DNA of 64,000 bases from Angiostrongylus vasorum (Eukaryota; Nematoda; Chromadorea; Rhabditida; Metastrongylidae): assembly GCA_018806985.1 (NCBI GenBank), contig JADANN010000347.1, positions 62,001-126,000 of the forward strand, given 5' to 3'. Shown one piece after another: positions 22,651 to 33,542 of the stretch; within the stretch, counting starts at the first letter, position 1; each line of letters opens with the position of its first letter. The notes below the pieces were generated by a model. It saw only the letters and a program-made list of their open reading frames with translations, searched no databases and was not told the DNA's origin. The translations under genes and the position numbers were made by a program.

Positions 22651-24209
22651 TGACGAGTCGTTCAATTATCAAGTAAGTATCAAGTGGAATCATAATGTGC
22701 CATACCAGTATACCAAACCAGTGATTTTATCAGATCACAAGCGGGGCCGAAGGAATGGCCCTGTGTGCATTCCAGAGCACCCCCTAGCCGCTTCGTACAC
22801 GAATCGCGATTGTTCCTCTTATAACGATTACTTGTCTCGCATAATAAGTTATTTTTTTGTCATTCACTCATGAGACTTTTATTTCTCATCGTTATATTGC
22901 ACTTTATTCTTTTATATGATTGACCGCCAGTTGTTGGAGCATTTTCATGTTTTCATGGAGAAAAACACTGAGCTGCTTTGTTTATGATGCCTTTCTACGC
23001 CAGTCCACAAAAAACAAAACATGTGCCTCATCGATTATTTGAGGAGCTCATGCAGGGTCTTAGTCATACCAACCTTTTCTTCGTATTTGTTGTTTGATAT
23101 ATGCGCCATTTACTTTCATACCTGAAATTTCACCTTCATTTTCTTCTTTTTGAACCCGGCCTTGTGTGCTGCTTTGGGAAATCCACTATAATCGGCTTTC
23201 CGTTTCTGTTAAAAAAATTTTTCAAACCCTAAACTATGACACCTGGTTATGACAGTTCATGCTGAAGACCAAATAAGAAAGCGTAGACCGAAATATTCAA
23301 GGGTAAATCCTTAATCAGAATGTGCTTTGTTTTGTCAGTGAGGTGTCTATGAGAATAAAATTTTCGAGGTTAATTAAATGATTTGTTATTGATTTTTGAA
23401 GATACATTAGATTGTATAGTTGGCAGCCAGTAACTTCTCTTCGGGGATTCTGACCAACTCCACCCGTTGGAAATATCTTAGTAGAAGAATATTGGTGTGC
23501 ACTTTTAGCAAAATAAACGTTGTATAATATTTGAGAATTAACCTATCTCGCTTGTGTTCCAGTTCTAATCATCGAGTCATTTGAGCGGATACCACCAAAG
23601 TGCTGTTGAATGCTTTTTTGTTCGTCATTGTCGCCTTGCAGTTTCCTTAATGTCAGTATTGGGAACATTCTACAATGCATATTCAGTAAGGCATCTTGTC
23701 GAAGCGCAACAAGTGTTCTTCTTGATTTTACACATCTTCCCATATGTGATAGCTTCATTGATCCCGGAGCGTCGACGTAGCAAAAATTCAGATTCTATCC
23801 CCCACCCTTTTCGTGGTATACGATATTCCGAGCATTGACAACACTAAATTTATCTTCTCTTTCGTCCTTTCTACCTGTTATCGTGCTTTCATGGACTTGT
23901 TTTAAAATAGAAGTAGTGTTAGAGCGGGAAAAGTGGACGTGAAGACCGGATGATTCGTATCCTTTTCACAAATATTCGATGCTGTTATGAGCTCTTCACG
24001 TCGCTCATTCTCAGCTTATTCAGATTAGTACCTTTATAGATATAATGAGCCGTGCTCGGAAATTCTTGTCACTATTTTTATGGTCGATAATCTGCCAACT
24101 ATGATAACTTGAATAAAAGAACCTTGTATAAATCAAAGAGCCAGACCAATTGAGCGATAGCTGCAGATGTCGTGTGGGCTGTTTTTGTGCAACAATAGGG
24201 TTTTTGTGG
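22651..24209. other. Intergenic, no supported gene
   Basis: About 1.5 kb. Open frames at 23543-23758 (minus) and 23581-23838 (plus) overlap each other and neither carries a recognisable motif. Confidence 0.35.
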
Positions 24210-24420
24210 ATCTATTTACTTCCACTCTTGCTTTCTGACTGACAATGTGTGAAAAACTGAGCCAACGCGTTGATGACGACTGGTAGTAGGTCCTTCAGAA
24301 GTTTAGGTTTAACACTGTCATAACAATGCCTAGGGCTATTTCCTTGCCAACGAAATATCAAGCCAGGCTTTGGAAAGGAAGGCCATTTCGACGACATCTT
24401 TTTTGCACTCTAATGTGGGA
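24210..24420 (-). mobile_element. RTE-like LINE scrap
   Basis: The minus-strand frame includes VKPKLLKDLLPVVINALAQFF then THCQSESK. This resembles the segment preceding the first palm motif in RTE-type reverse transcriptases (a run like LLP...ALA.FTH..SES). It is short, with no motif A to C, so the call rests on this one segment. Confidence 0.4.
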
Positions 24421-25038
24421 GAAAGTGGGCTTGGCAATCGAAAAGTCTAGAGTTCTCCTCCCTTCCCTTTCTTCATGCTACGAGTTCTCGGTCTGTGATT
24501 CATGGAGAGATTTCTCTGATAAATTATATCAAGGAGTGGAGGAAGACAGCCACTCTCCATGATCTACATGATCTTGGTAGCTAGCATGAAGATAGACTGC
24601 TTCTTACTCTTTTCACTTCATTTCAATCTGTGAGTCTTGATTTAAAATTTCTCAAACAGTTTTTCTGGGGCTAATCTTTACGGCAACGCCGACAATCGCT
24701 TTGTATAGGTTATGATTTTCTACATGGAACTTCTTCACCTCGATGCACACTGTCTGGGTATCGTTTCCGTCGTAGCTATGCGTCGAGTCAGTTCTCCTTG
24801 GCACGGTAGTTTGGTGAAACTGTGTGCAGGAATGTGCAAGACTTCTATGCAAAATTCTCGCATTGATATGATAATTGTAACCTTAGGGAAATGTATGGGT
24901 ATGAATTATTGGATTGACTTCGTGCTATAATCGTTTAAATAAGCATTTGATTTTTTACGATATCATGTTCCTCAAAGTCCGTTCGTTGGGTTGTATGCAA
25001 CTCACTTTTCCTCTAAGATCTCTAATCTTTCTTTTCGG
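24421..25038. other. Upstream of the Ly6-like gene
   Basis: No other exon is supported. The sequence immediately before 25039 is AT-rich. No clear promoter element or splice-leader acceptor stands out, although 'gatgttacaacg' gives the first ATG in frame with the signal peptide. Confidence 0.35.
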
Positions 25039-26182
25039 ATGTTACAACGACTTTTGATACTGCTTTTACCACTGCCATTATGCTATGGATTGCTCTGCTA
25101 CTACTGTGGAGTATTCCTCACAGCACCCACTCCACAATGCCGTGGTAAACCGAAAAATATCTCATGTGATCCGGACAATTATGGTTGTATGAGTTTAACA
25201 GGAGAAAATTTGGTTAGTTTGGCAAGAAAAGGCGCATGAGTGAGCGCACAAGTGACATTTGTTGAAAATTTTTCGCTTCTAAAATAATCCAGTAGGACGG
25301 TAAACTCTTTGCAGAATGGGACGTACTACGTAGAAAAACGCTGTGCAGCAAAGAATGATGATCGGACGGTTGGCTGTACTGAGATCGATTTACGTGGGTG
25401 CGTTTCTTATTTATGTTACGCAAAAATCAATAAGTATTTAAGTATTCCACATTCACTTTTGATCATCACGAAAACAGCGCATGTGGTCATTCTACTTCGC
25501 TCCTCCTTCTTAAAGAAAGAGAAAATAATTTTGACTTATTATTTACTGCCTACTCTTTTTAGCGGTAGGGTATATATTGCGAAATATAACTTTAATGATG
25601 TTGAGATATTCGCAAAACTCCGGACCGCAGGTGTCTACGGTGGGGAACGAATAGAACTAGCTGAGAGACAGGCGAAACGAAGGACCCGCATGGTGTGGTG
25701 GTGAGCGCGCTACTACCCGGAAAGGACAATAGCGCGTTCGTTCCCCACCGTAGACACTTGCGCTCCGGAGTTTTGCAAATATCTCAGCATCATTAAAGAG
25801 AAAATACTTTTTCTGGAGGAGAAAAACCGGCATACCATGAACAAATAAACCTGGTTACATTTATTTTGTATTCGTGCTTCAAGTTTTTTCTTTCTAAAGT
25901 AACATCCAGTTTTTTATTTTGCTGTGGATGGTCTACACTCGAATGAAATGTTTTCTTAACCCTTCGCCTAGCATTTCCCTATAAGATCTAAAAGGGCATT
26001 GTAACTCATTTAGTTGAGTAAAATGAAAAATATTTCGATTCGCTTAATAAGGAGTGGTTTCTTGCAGAATCAAGGTGCAACAGTGTTTCTGCGAAGGTGA
26101 TCTCTGCAATCATACGCTGCCATCATTCAGTTGTGGCTCACTGTATGCTGCTATTATTTTAGTGATGTTTTTTACTGTATGA
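25039..26182 (+). CDS. Ly6/uPAR-like (LU, three-finger) surface protein
   Basis: Three exons, 25039-25212, 25315-25397 and 26068-26182, join in phase to 123 codons and end at TGA 26180-26182. Splice sites are TTG|gttagt, ttgcag|AAT, GG|gtgcgt and cttgcag|A. Residues 1-18 are a hydrophobic signal peptide (MLQRLLILLLPLPLCYG). The mature part has ten cysteines in an LU-like order: CYYC, C, C, C, C, C, CFC, and LCN at the domain end. After CN come about 20 hydrophobic residues to the stop (LYAAIILVMFFTV), consistent with a GPI-anchor signal. Ly6-like proteins are extracellular, GPI-linked and act as ligands or receptor modulators; the target here is unknown. Intron 2 carries a palindromic SINE (25540-25800). 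An N-glycosylation site (NGT) opens exon 2. The gene looks intact. Confidence 0.8.
25540..25800. repeat. Palindromic SINE element in an intron
   Basis: The left antisense arm runs from 'ttatttactgcctactctttt' to 'gtctacggtggggaacg'. The right sense arm runs from 'gatag'-like 'aatagaactagctgagagacagg' to 'ttgcaaatatctcagcatcat'. The spacer between arms is shorter than in other copies. It lies in intron 2 of the Ly6-like gene. Confidence 0.7.
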
Positions 26183-27415
26183 ATTGATTGTTTATCACAG
26201 TAGCCAACGAGAAATATGCCTGATTGCATCTTTTGATGTCGTTTAAAAAATTTCTAGGAGGGCGGTTTTGAAATTTAAATGGAATGGAAAGACGTGAGTC
26301 GTTAATTCATTCGTGTGATTGAATAGTTTCTTCTACTAATGCGTGAACTGTCAAGTAAGACGCAATCGTATTTCGTCGAGAAAATGCCATTGTTATTGGT
26401 TCCTCCGAACGTTGCAGGGTGCACTTTGGTACTAGATGTACAGCCATATTTGGTATTTATTGAATACAGTGTTATGACTGAAGCTGTGCAGCAGCTATGC
26501 TAATCCACAGACCTGGGCAATTAAACCTTTGTGTATATAATATTGGTACAACCATAGCGACATGGTAAGACCAGAAAATGCACATGGAAACACAGCCACA
26601 ATAGCGAAATCCATATAAAATGAATATTTGAGCGATAAGTCGGGACATTATTAGTGACAGAAAGGTACTCTTTCAGTGTATTAAAGTAGTATTATCAAGA
26701 ACAACAAGCACTACATAACATTGCTATATAAGTAGAGCCAGGTAGGCCATATGCTAAGAGGAATGGTTGATAAATCAATTTTAAGTTTTATACGTTGTCC
26801 ATTAATTGGCAGTGAACGATAGAATGCTCTGAAGTTTGCACAGTCCATGATGAATACGGAGCAATCGATCTGTGAAAGGAAATCGTAGTAAACAATGTGC
26901 AATTAACACACAAAGTGCAAGACACTACTAATAGATGTAGAATGTCATCCACAGTGTAGAGAACATTTTCTATACACTCCTCATTAAGTTAATGTGATTA
27001 AGTGGTACTTTCTGGGAGTGCTAGCATTTTGGCAAAATTGTATTGTGGTGTAAATGTTAATGCGACGGAGATTAGGGTGTAACAAAATAGTTCCTTTAAT
27101 CACATTTAACCTACCGACTTGTCGACCTTCCCCCCTCCATTCACCACCATCGTAATCAGCTATTTTGTGGGGAGTCTCATTATTGGATAAATGGAAGCGA
27201 CTGGATTTTTGCAGCGCATTCGCCACTCTGCAGTGAATTTTTATTCAAATATCGATTAAGGAAAGCATTGATCTGACCTTATATATTTCCTTTGGTCAGA
27301 ACTATGGTGAATTTTCTTGTTTCATGCCATGAAGTGATCCAGACTGAGGATGCAGTTTAACTGACGTTGATTATCATCTCGCCAGTGGAATTTCCCGTGA
27401 GAACTTGTGCGTACA
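26183..27415. other. Intergenic; weak exon candidate on minus strand near 27226-27110
   Basis: A minus-strand open stretch (27226-26984, 80 codons) has an acceptor-like 'ttcactgcag' at its start and a donor-like 'gtcggtag|gttaaa' inside. No family is recognised and no partner exon is clear. Confidence 0.25.
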
Positions 27416-27637
27416 TTATAAAAGTTTTGCATCATCAGTGGATGGTGGAGCAAATAAACACCAGTTATCTACTTCCGAAGAAGTTTCGCATAACAAGTGG
27501 TCGTAATTACTGCGCTTAAAGTTATCGAAGAACTCATCTAGAAATCTTTTTCCGCCCATTGGTAAACGTCTGCCTAGCTTCCTAATTTTGCGGAAAGTCG
27601 TCAAGTTAAGTTTCATCTTTTGATGCTCCATCTTCAA
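27416..27637 (-). CDS. Small open frame, unknown function
   Basis: A 73-codon minus-strand frame (MKMEHQKMKLNLTTFRKIRK...), basic at its N-terminus, with FLDEFFDNFKR and an acidic C-terminus. It lies just 3' of the two-exon candidate at 27685-27994 on the same strand and could be a further exon of it. It has no signal peptide, no recognised domain and no firm splice evidence. Confidence 0.2.
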   Translation of the reverse strand: MKMEHQKMKLNLTTFRKIRKLGRRLPMGGKRFLDEFFDNFKRSNYDHLLCETSSEVDNWCLFAPPSTDDAKLL

Positions 27638-27684
27638 CGCTTTATCTCGAAGTAGTGGACAAGAAGAAAATAGCCAACGAAACT

Positions 27685-27994
27685 TTACGACGTATCTTCG
27701 TGACGAGATTTAGCTGACAACATGTCTTCATCGTCAGATTTAGAGCTGAGATTCTGGAGTTGTTTTTGAAATCCGTACCAAGGTTTCAAGATAGCTTGAA
27801 AGGCGAGAACGAGGACCACTAGTCGGTCTACATGATACGTTGGCTTTTCGTATGAATTTAAACCTGTAATATTCAAAAAGTAGGTCAGCCTGGTTAACCA
27901 ATGACGAACACGGGCCGTTTAGTGTGGCTCTCCGTGTAGAATAGAATACGAGCAATTTTTCATCGGCTGTAAACTTTTTTGGTCCTCTGGCCAT
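27685..27994 (-). CDS. Candidate two-exon small gene, unknown function
   Basis: Exon 1 is 27994-27910 and exon 2 is 27863-27685, joined over a 46-base intron with CCGT|gttcgt and tattacag|GT, a typical nematode short intron. The product would be 87 residues: a basic start (MARGPKKFTADEK), a hydrophobic middle (RLVVLVLAFQAILKPW), and an acidic Ser-rich end (LSSKSDDEDMLSAKSRHED). Reading through the intron in frame gives an alternative 84-residue product. I recognise neither. Support is only the splice signals and the sensible composition of the spliced C-terminus. Confidence 0.3.
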
Positions 27995-28019
27995 AAAAAA
28001 TTAATTTTTTGATAACTAG

Positions 28020-28689
28020 AGTACCTTACGGGCTTTTGAAGATAACACAGTGGTAGAAGGTACGAATGATCTGTTTGCTAGTACTTTTTATGTGTCGCTA
28101 TGGTTCTTAGAACAAATATAATACATTACTGCCAACACTTGAAAGTATTGTGCACCTTATGATGAGTATGTTTCGGTTCTGTTTGCATCCGCACACTCTA
28201 TACAATGATCACAATGATTAGTTGAGATAACAATTAATATTCATCGAATTCTACTCAATTTACCGCCCAGTGAGCCCTTTCCAAAAATGGTTTTTTGTAG
28301 ATCGTCTAGTGTAGAGGATGGTTTTATGTTTCCAACCCTAGCGCGGTGAAAAAAATTCTGGAAAACATTAAACAGGAAGTGAGCCCTATAGTGTACGTAT
28401 CATCCTCTTGCAATAACATCGAGAGTTATAGGTTAAGATGGTGTTGAGTTTGCGAAATGAGACGCCAAATTGATGAAATGAGCTGGGCAAATTTGAATTG
28501 TCGGGCTGCGAAATCGCGTTGAGTTGCTGGGTCTCTTCGAACGACCAGTGCACCATGAACTAACGACAAAGACTGTGCTGTGATTGAAGTGTGACGTTGT
28601 GCCACTGGCCGCTTAATAATGTACTGCTGCTTTTAACAAATTTACGTTTGAAATGATCTTTGTTTGGAATAACATTTCTAGTGATCTTA
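28020..28689. other. Intergenic, nothing recognised
   Basis: No exon or repeat supported up to the PLE flank at 28690. Confidence 0.35.
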
Positions 28690-28880
28690 ATACTGCTCTG
28701 AAGAAGGCGATACTGCCGAAACGTCATCTACGATTGTGTTGTATGTGTGTTATCGTATGGAAGTAAACGTATGTTTTAACAATCTTGCGATTGCTGAGCG
28801 AGAAAACGACGAATTCGTAATCCAGTGCCGAGGTTAATAGAAAGTCGATCCTCGAAACTGTTCCTGAACCGCTGTTCAGA
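28690..28880 (+). repeat. Solo PLE-type flank with intact hammerhead core
   Basis: It is colinear with the right arm of the element at 52066-52473, from 'tgctctgaagaaggcg' through 'ttgcgattgctgag' to 'gccgaggttaatagaaagtcgatcct'. No inverted partner is adjacent, so this is a solo flank. Confidence 0.7.
28698..28725 (+). ncRNA. Minimal hammerhead ribozyme core (complete)
   Basis: Plus strand: CTGAAGA, then GGC-GATACT-GCC (stem II and loop), GAAAC, GTC. All conserved core positions of CUGANGA/GAAA/GUC are present. Stem III is only AC/GU with no loop, as in the minimalist PLE hammerheads thought to work as dimers. Stem I here is weak: the upstream 'actgct' pairs poorly with the downstream 'atctac'. 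Confidence 0.6.
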
Positions 28881-30235
28881 GGTTCATTATGTTGGTAATC
28901 ATAAGGCACTTCTATATGATATTACTCTTTTCTTTTGTTTTAATGAAATTATAGGTAGTTGGAAGCAACTAGTGTGAGAAAGCACTCAGGAGAAAAAAAA
29001 GTTCATCGGCGAACACTTGACAATTCACTATCGTTTCATGATGAACGAATCGAATAGAAGGCGCTTATAGCGGCGCTGCACAGCATCATTCCTATGCAAA
29101 CTAGGAATCATCTACCGTTTACGGTTACTCGAGCACTCTGTGCTACGACTGTTTGTCGGAGGATGTTACATGTTAATACTATTCCTTCCAAGCTCGAAAG
29201 AGGTCTTATCGATTATGGAATAAATGTTATACCAACAATCTCGTACCTGCTATTTTGTCGAATAGAACCGAACTTGGTTGAAATATGTCCTGGAAACTCT
29301 CTATTCTCTCTACTCTTTCTATCTAGTCATTGCAGGATTTCTCAATAATATCTATGTTTAATTATATTACAGCACTTCAATGTAAACAATGAGCACTGCG
29401 AGCAATGATGTGACATTCACTATTAGACCATTCCACATTCGTTTCCAATCTTCGCAAGGGTAATACTTGGCACAAAAACGAATGAAATTTGGGATCTTCG
29501 ATAGATTTTTACTAGTGCTCAAAAACTTGAACTTACTTGCTTCAATGGCCTGTTTTCATAAGAAACTGGCAGACCTTAGAGCAATTCTTATTTGATCAAT
29601 GGTTTGTTTGTCGAACAAAAAATTTCTTTATATGGAGTTCCGAGATATTTCAAGTGAGTGTCTTCGCAAGATATCAGTTGCAAAGTGGAATAACATTTTA
29701 ACAGAAATCAGAGTGAAGTCATTTCTGTTGCTGTTTAATGCTTAGATGGGTAACTAGGTGAAAGATAACTCCATTCTCATTTAGGAAAAACTTGTTATGA
29801 GAAAAAACTGTGGCGAAATCCAGGATCTCTGGTGGACTTTGGACTAGTGGTTACCATTAGCGATTGATTGCTCATGTGTTATCCACCAAATCAACAGAGC
29901 ATCTGCTGTGCCTTTCTTTCAGCCATGTTTTTACTCAATCGCTGCCTCCGGCAGTTATCATTCGTCAAACAGAATGATCTGAGGAGCACAACCTAAATCT
30001 TCTATAGTTCCTTATGAAACAAGTATAAGCAGTAAATAATAATTGAAATACCACGTATTTCTAACTTTGCAAATGCTGCGTTTAGTGAGCTAAACAGTGT
30101 TGGCAACAATATGTGGCCCTATGCCATTACGAATGTGCAAATTCTCTATCAAGAATGGATAAAACTACTGTTGTCGCCTAAACCACTGTCAATACTAATT
30201 AGTTAATCTTTTAATAACAACATGATCCGACATCA
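28881..30235. other. Intergenic; one scrap of palindromic SINE
   Basis: About 29870-29960 contains 'gattgctcatgtgttatccaccaaatcaacagagc' and 'tctttcagccatg', a decayed antisense piece of the palindromic SINE family. An 84-codon frame at 29094-29348 has no recognised motif. Confidence 0.35.
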
Positions 30236-30590
30236 CATACTTGCGGGTCCCAGTAATTCTTCCATTCGCTTTGTTTCCTCACACTCACAATCGACGACGG
30301 TTTTTCAACTTTTTTCCCGTTTGGTTTCGGCTTCTGTTTGCGGATTTTTTTCATCTATGGCATTAATGTCGCTGAAATTCTGGTCGAACTGAACCTCTAA
30401 ATTTCAGGCAATCGTGCTAGAGCGTTCCAAAATGGATCGGAAGGTGTGGGCTTGATCCAAACAAATCTGGTACCAACTTGTCGACCATGGGGTGATGGGA
30501 AGTTTGGTGGGTCCAGGGCTGGGTCGAGGCAGCACCGTGCTCATAATGGTGGCAATAAGTGCCAGTGTGCTCTCTCGTACTCTCGCTATA
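30236..30590 (-). mobile_element. tRNA-like SINE, family 3
   Basis: The family body runs from 'gcgggtcccagtaattcttcc' at the left to 'gcaccgtgctcataatggtgg' at the right. The tRNA-like head is incomplete. Confidence 0.65.
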
Positions 30591-30637
30591 TTTCAGTTAG
30601 CCGACAAGTCTCAGAACCATTGTTTAGATTGTTCTTC

Positions 30638-30946
30638 CATACGACCCGTATTTCACATCTACTGCGCGGATACGAGCCCTTTTCGTTCTCGATTCTTCCG
30701 CTGCTGCTTGAGTAAATTCCATTCATCATGAATATTTTGAATGCTGGTCGAGTCAATTCCCACTGCTGGCCTAAAATAGCCGAGCAAGAGCGTTTTCGCT
30801 TGGACTGCGGAGAGTAATTTTTTTCCCATCCAAGTCCGGTACCAATTTCTCGATCCCGCGAAGATGACCTTGGTGAACCCGGAACGGGATCGCATCGTCA
30901 CTGTGCTCGTGATGACCGGCATCATACCAGTGCGCTACTCGCCCCG
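30638..30946 (-). mobile_element. tRNA-like SINE, family 3
   Basis: Minus-strand head 'gcgagtagcgcactggtatgatgccgg' and B-box-like 'gcgatcccgttccgg', with a full body. It lies next to another copy (30236-30590) in the same orientation. Confidence 0.75.
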
Positions 30947-31094
30947 TTGAACCAATTATACTTGGATACTTGGATAGGATGTCGTCATTGATTGTGGGGC
31001 TCCAAAACAAACTCCACTTTTTTCGGATTTTTACTGGTTTAACCACTGCGGTTCCCTGGAGTCCCGAGGTGAGGAGGATTAGAACAGCTGAATA

Positions 31095-31195
31095 TAGTTA
31101 CTGTTGTATTGTATTGTGTGTTTTTTTATGGAAGTAAATGTATGCTGTATAACAACCTCGCGATTGCTGAACAAGAAAACTACGCATACAATATG
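31095..31195 (+). repeat. PLE-type flank fragment, hammerhead lost
   Basis: 'actgttgtattgtattgtgtg', 'atggaagtaaatgtatgctgt' and 'cctcgcgattgctgaac' match 52343-52420 closely, so the copy starts just downstream of where the hammerhead would be. A family 4 scrap ('ttttactggtttaaccactgcggttccctgg') is at 31025-31075. Confidence 0.65.
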
Positions 31196-32269
31196 TACTG
31201 ATGATCAAGGGTATCTGTCGTTTCACAGAATACCTTGCAGTTGCGAAGAATTCTCCGGACAGCGGTGAAGCAAGAGCTTCACAAGAAAAAGTATTATCTT
31301 TCTGGTCTTTAATGTTTTACAAAACGTAATCCCTCATTTTTGATAACAAGTCACCACAATCAACACAAATATTATTGACGATATCTAAGTACAATTGATA
31401 AGACAGGATGGAGTGCCGGAGTATTTACGTCTATTAGATGTCATTATTACTAAAACGTAATCAGTTTAATGCAGATCTTCTCGTTTTGGATTTGAAACTT
31501 CTGCAGCAACATGCCCAACGAACACTTAATGACTACTTTGTACTAGAGCAGCTTACGCCTTGTAGAAGATCTGTAGATTCTAGTCGCTCTACTTAGTATA
31601 AGGGAGTTCACACTCAGTAGATATATGTTGGTTTAAAGTTAGAAGCTCAGTTATTTCCGCGCACAAACGCGTTGAAATCAGCTCGCTCTCACCTGTAACT
31701 TGTTTCCGGCGAAATTCTAATCTTTTTCGAACACTACAGCGAAAGCTATACAACGTTTGCCGACTTCCACAAGGGCAGTAGCAGATAAGACTATAGATCA
31801 ATAGGTAGGAAACCTGAGTTAGTGGGATGAAAAGGTTTGAAGTAAAATATTATTGACGATTGCAAGTGCAAGGAAGCGGTGGATTACCGAATAAGGCTGA
31901 TCTTTAAAAAGCCAATGAGGACTACACGAGAAGACTCATCTTGGGGGGGGTTCGTGATAGGATTTATTGAGTACTATTTGCAAGCCTTTTCAAGAAAATA
32001 GATTTAAATATGAAAGATATAAATATGAAAGATATACAGGTGAATTCAATGTGGGACAACGGAAAGGATAGATGAATTCCTTTCTAGTATTCGTGCACTT
32101 AGCAGTTCCCATTGCATAAGTCTCATCCAAGACCCATTCGAGGTATTCAGGTATCGTAGAAAACGTTTGTGTATTGCAGAAAACATTCCTGCATGAACAA
32201 CTTTGTCAATAAATAGTATTACAGCTGAAACGCTTTTTGAAAAAGAAAAAGCTCGTATTACTGGCACCA
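31196..32269. other. Intergenic, no supported gene
   Basis: Minus-strand frames at 31589-31801 and 32046-32270 lack recognisable motifs. The first is Cys/Arg-rich with an internal donor-like site, but no gene model could be built. Confidence 0.3.
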
Positions 32270-32645
32270 AGCCATAAAGTCAAGTGGCGCTTTTATACGA
32301 TATCGTCCCTGGAATTCTCAGTATCGATAAAATATTCTTCATTGAAAACGTGGAAGGTGTAACAGTCTGGGGATACGAAGAAAAGCTGCTTGCTTTCACG
32401 CCTTTGACAACCGATAATTGTTCCTTTTGAATAAAAATGAAGTTTTTAACATGGTGGTGGATACCAACCAAGCCATACTTCTTCTTCATATATTGTTTCA
32501 AATGATTTTCACCGTTTTTAGAACGTATCACTAATTCATACTGTCAGTTGCTTTCTTGTGTAGGCCTTCAAACAGCAGTGATAAATACCTGAAGATTGCG
32601 GCATAAGTACACCTGAAACAGCTTTTTGACAAAGTAAAAGCTGTG
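32270..32645. repeat. Dispersed repeat, family 5
   Basis: It matches 5318-5640 in ordered blocks ('attcttcattgaaaacgtgg', 'gataattgttcc', 'aatacctgaagattg'). A segment at 32605-32645 resembles one at 32215-32255 ('gctgaaacgctttttgaaaaag'), suggesting an internal duplication. Confidence 0.45.
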
Positions 32646-32654
32646 GTTATCCAA

Positions 32655-32775
32655 GTTTGAGACCCAGTTGGACTATCTGGGGCAGACCTTGGCCAGGCTG
32701 TCCTCGGGATTCCAGGGAACTGCAATGGCTTAACCAGCAAATCTCCGAAAAATGGTGATTATGCTTGGGTCCGCA
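32655..32775 (-). repeat. Dispersed repeat, family 4 (end fragment)
   Basis: 'tggccaggctgtcctcgggattccagggaac' and 'cagcaaatctccgaaaaatggtgattatgct' match the right part of the copy at 22290-22650 in the same orientation. Confidence 0.7.
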
Positions 32776-33542
32776 CAACTAGTGAGGACGGTCCATCCAA
32801 GTACTAAGTATCAAGTAAAAGTAGTAGTAAAAGTCCGTCAAGTTAACAACATCTCTATTAGTGCAATTATTCAAAACTATACAGGAGTAATCGAAGAACC
32901 AGTATCGTCTGTTATGACTAGTAATTGATTGTGGTTTCGTTTCAAATCACTCATTAGATCAAGAACACCCCACTCAAAGGGCAGATATGAAACATTTTCA
33001 TCGTATTCTGGAAATGTGAAACCAAATGAGACACTATCATGGTCATGTGGTGAGCGACCTGTTTTTCAGGGGCACACAGGAATTCAAAATTTTCCAAAGG
33101 CATTGTACAGAACATAGAAGAATTAGTGACCACATAGAAAACGAGAGTACTAAAAGTATCGCAAAATCAGTAATAAAACCGCATAGCAGACCAAGGGCTA
33201 CAACAAAAATTAGGCTGGAGTCGACCTCGATTCACAACCAGTACCAGCGGGTCAAAAACCTGAGCTGGCAGTTATGCGATAGTGAGTGTCGCATTCTGTT
33301 GTTAAATTAGTTGAACAAAGCTCCACCTCTTCATATGAAAACACCAGATTCATTTAATTATATCAGTGGAGCCCATATAAAGGTGGTGTCTGCGATAAGG
33401 TTTGAAGCGGTTGTTTAAAAATTTCCTGCACTCCTCACACAAAGCGCCCGAATTCCCTTTTCACTTATTACCAACAGACGCTCAAGTCTTTCGTGAACGG
33501 GCTTCTCCATCTGACAGTTACCCAGAATACTCCTTGCTCAGG
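32776..33542. other. Upstream region of the aspartic protease gene
   Basis: A 94-codon frame at 33026-33310 has no recognised domain. The frame leading into 33543 is open from 33402, but the residues upstream of the Met at 33543 do not look like a secretory leader. Confidence 0.35.

Noticed and set aside
23543..23838. Overlapping plus and minus frames near 23.6 kb as a membrane protein gene
   Set aside because: Hydrophobic stretches arise on the plus strand only because of T-rich sequence. No splice or start evidence and no family recognised.
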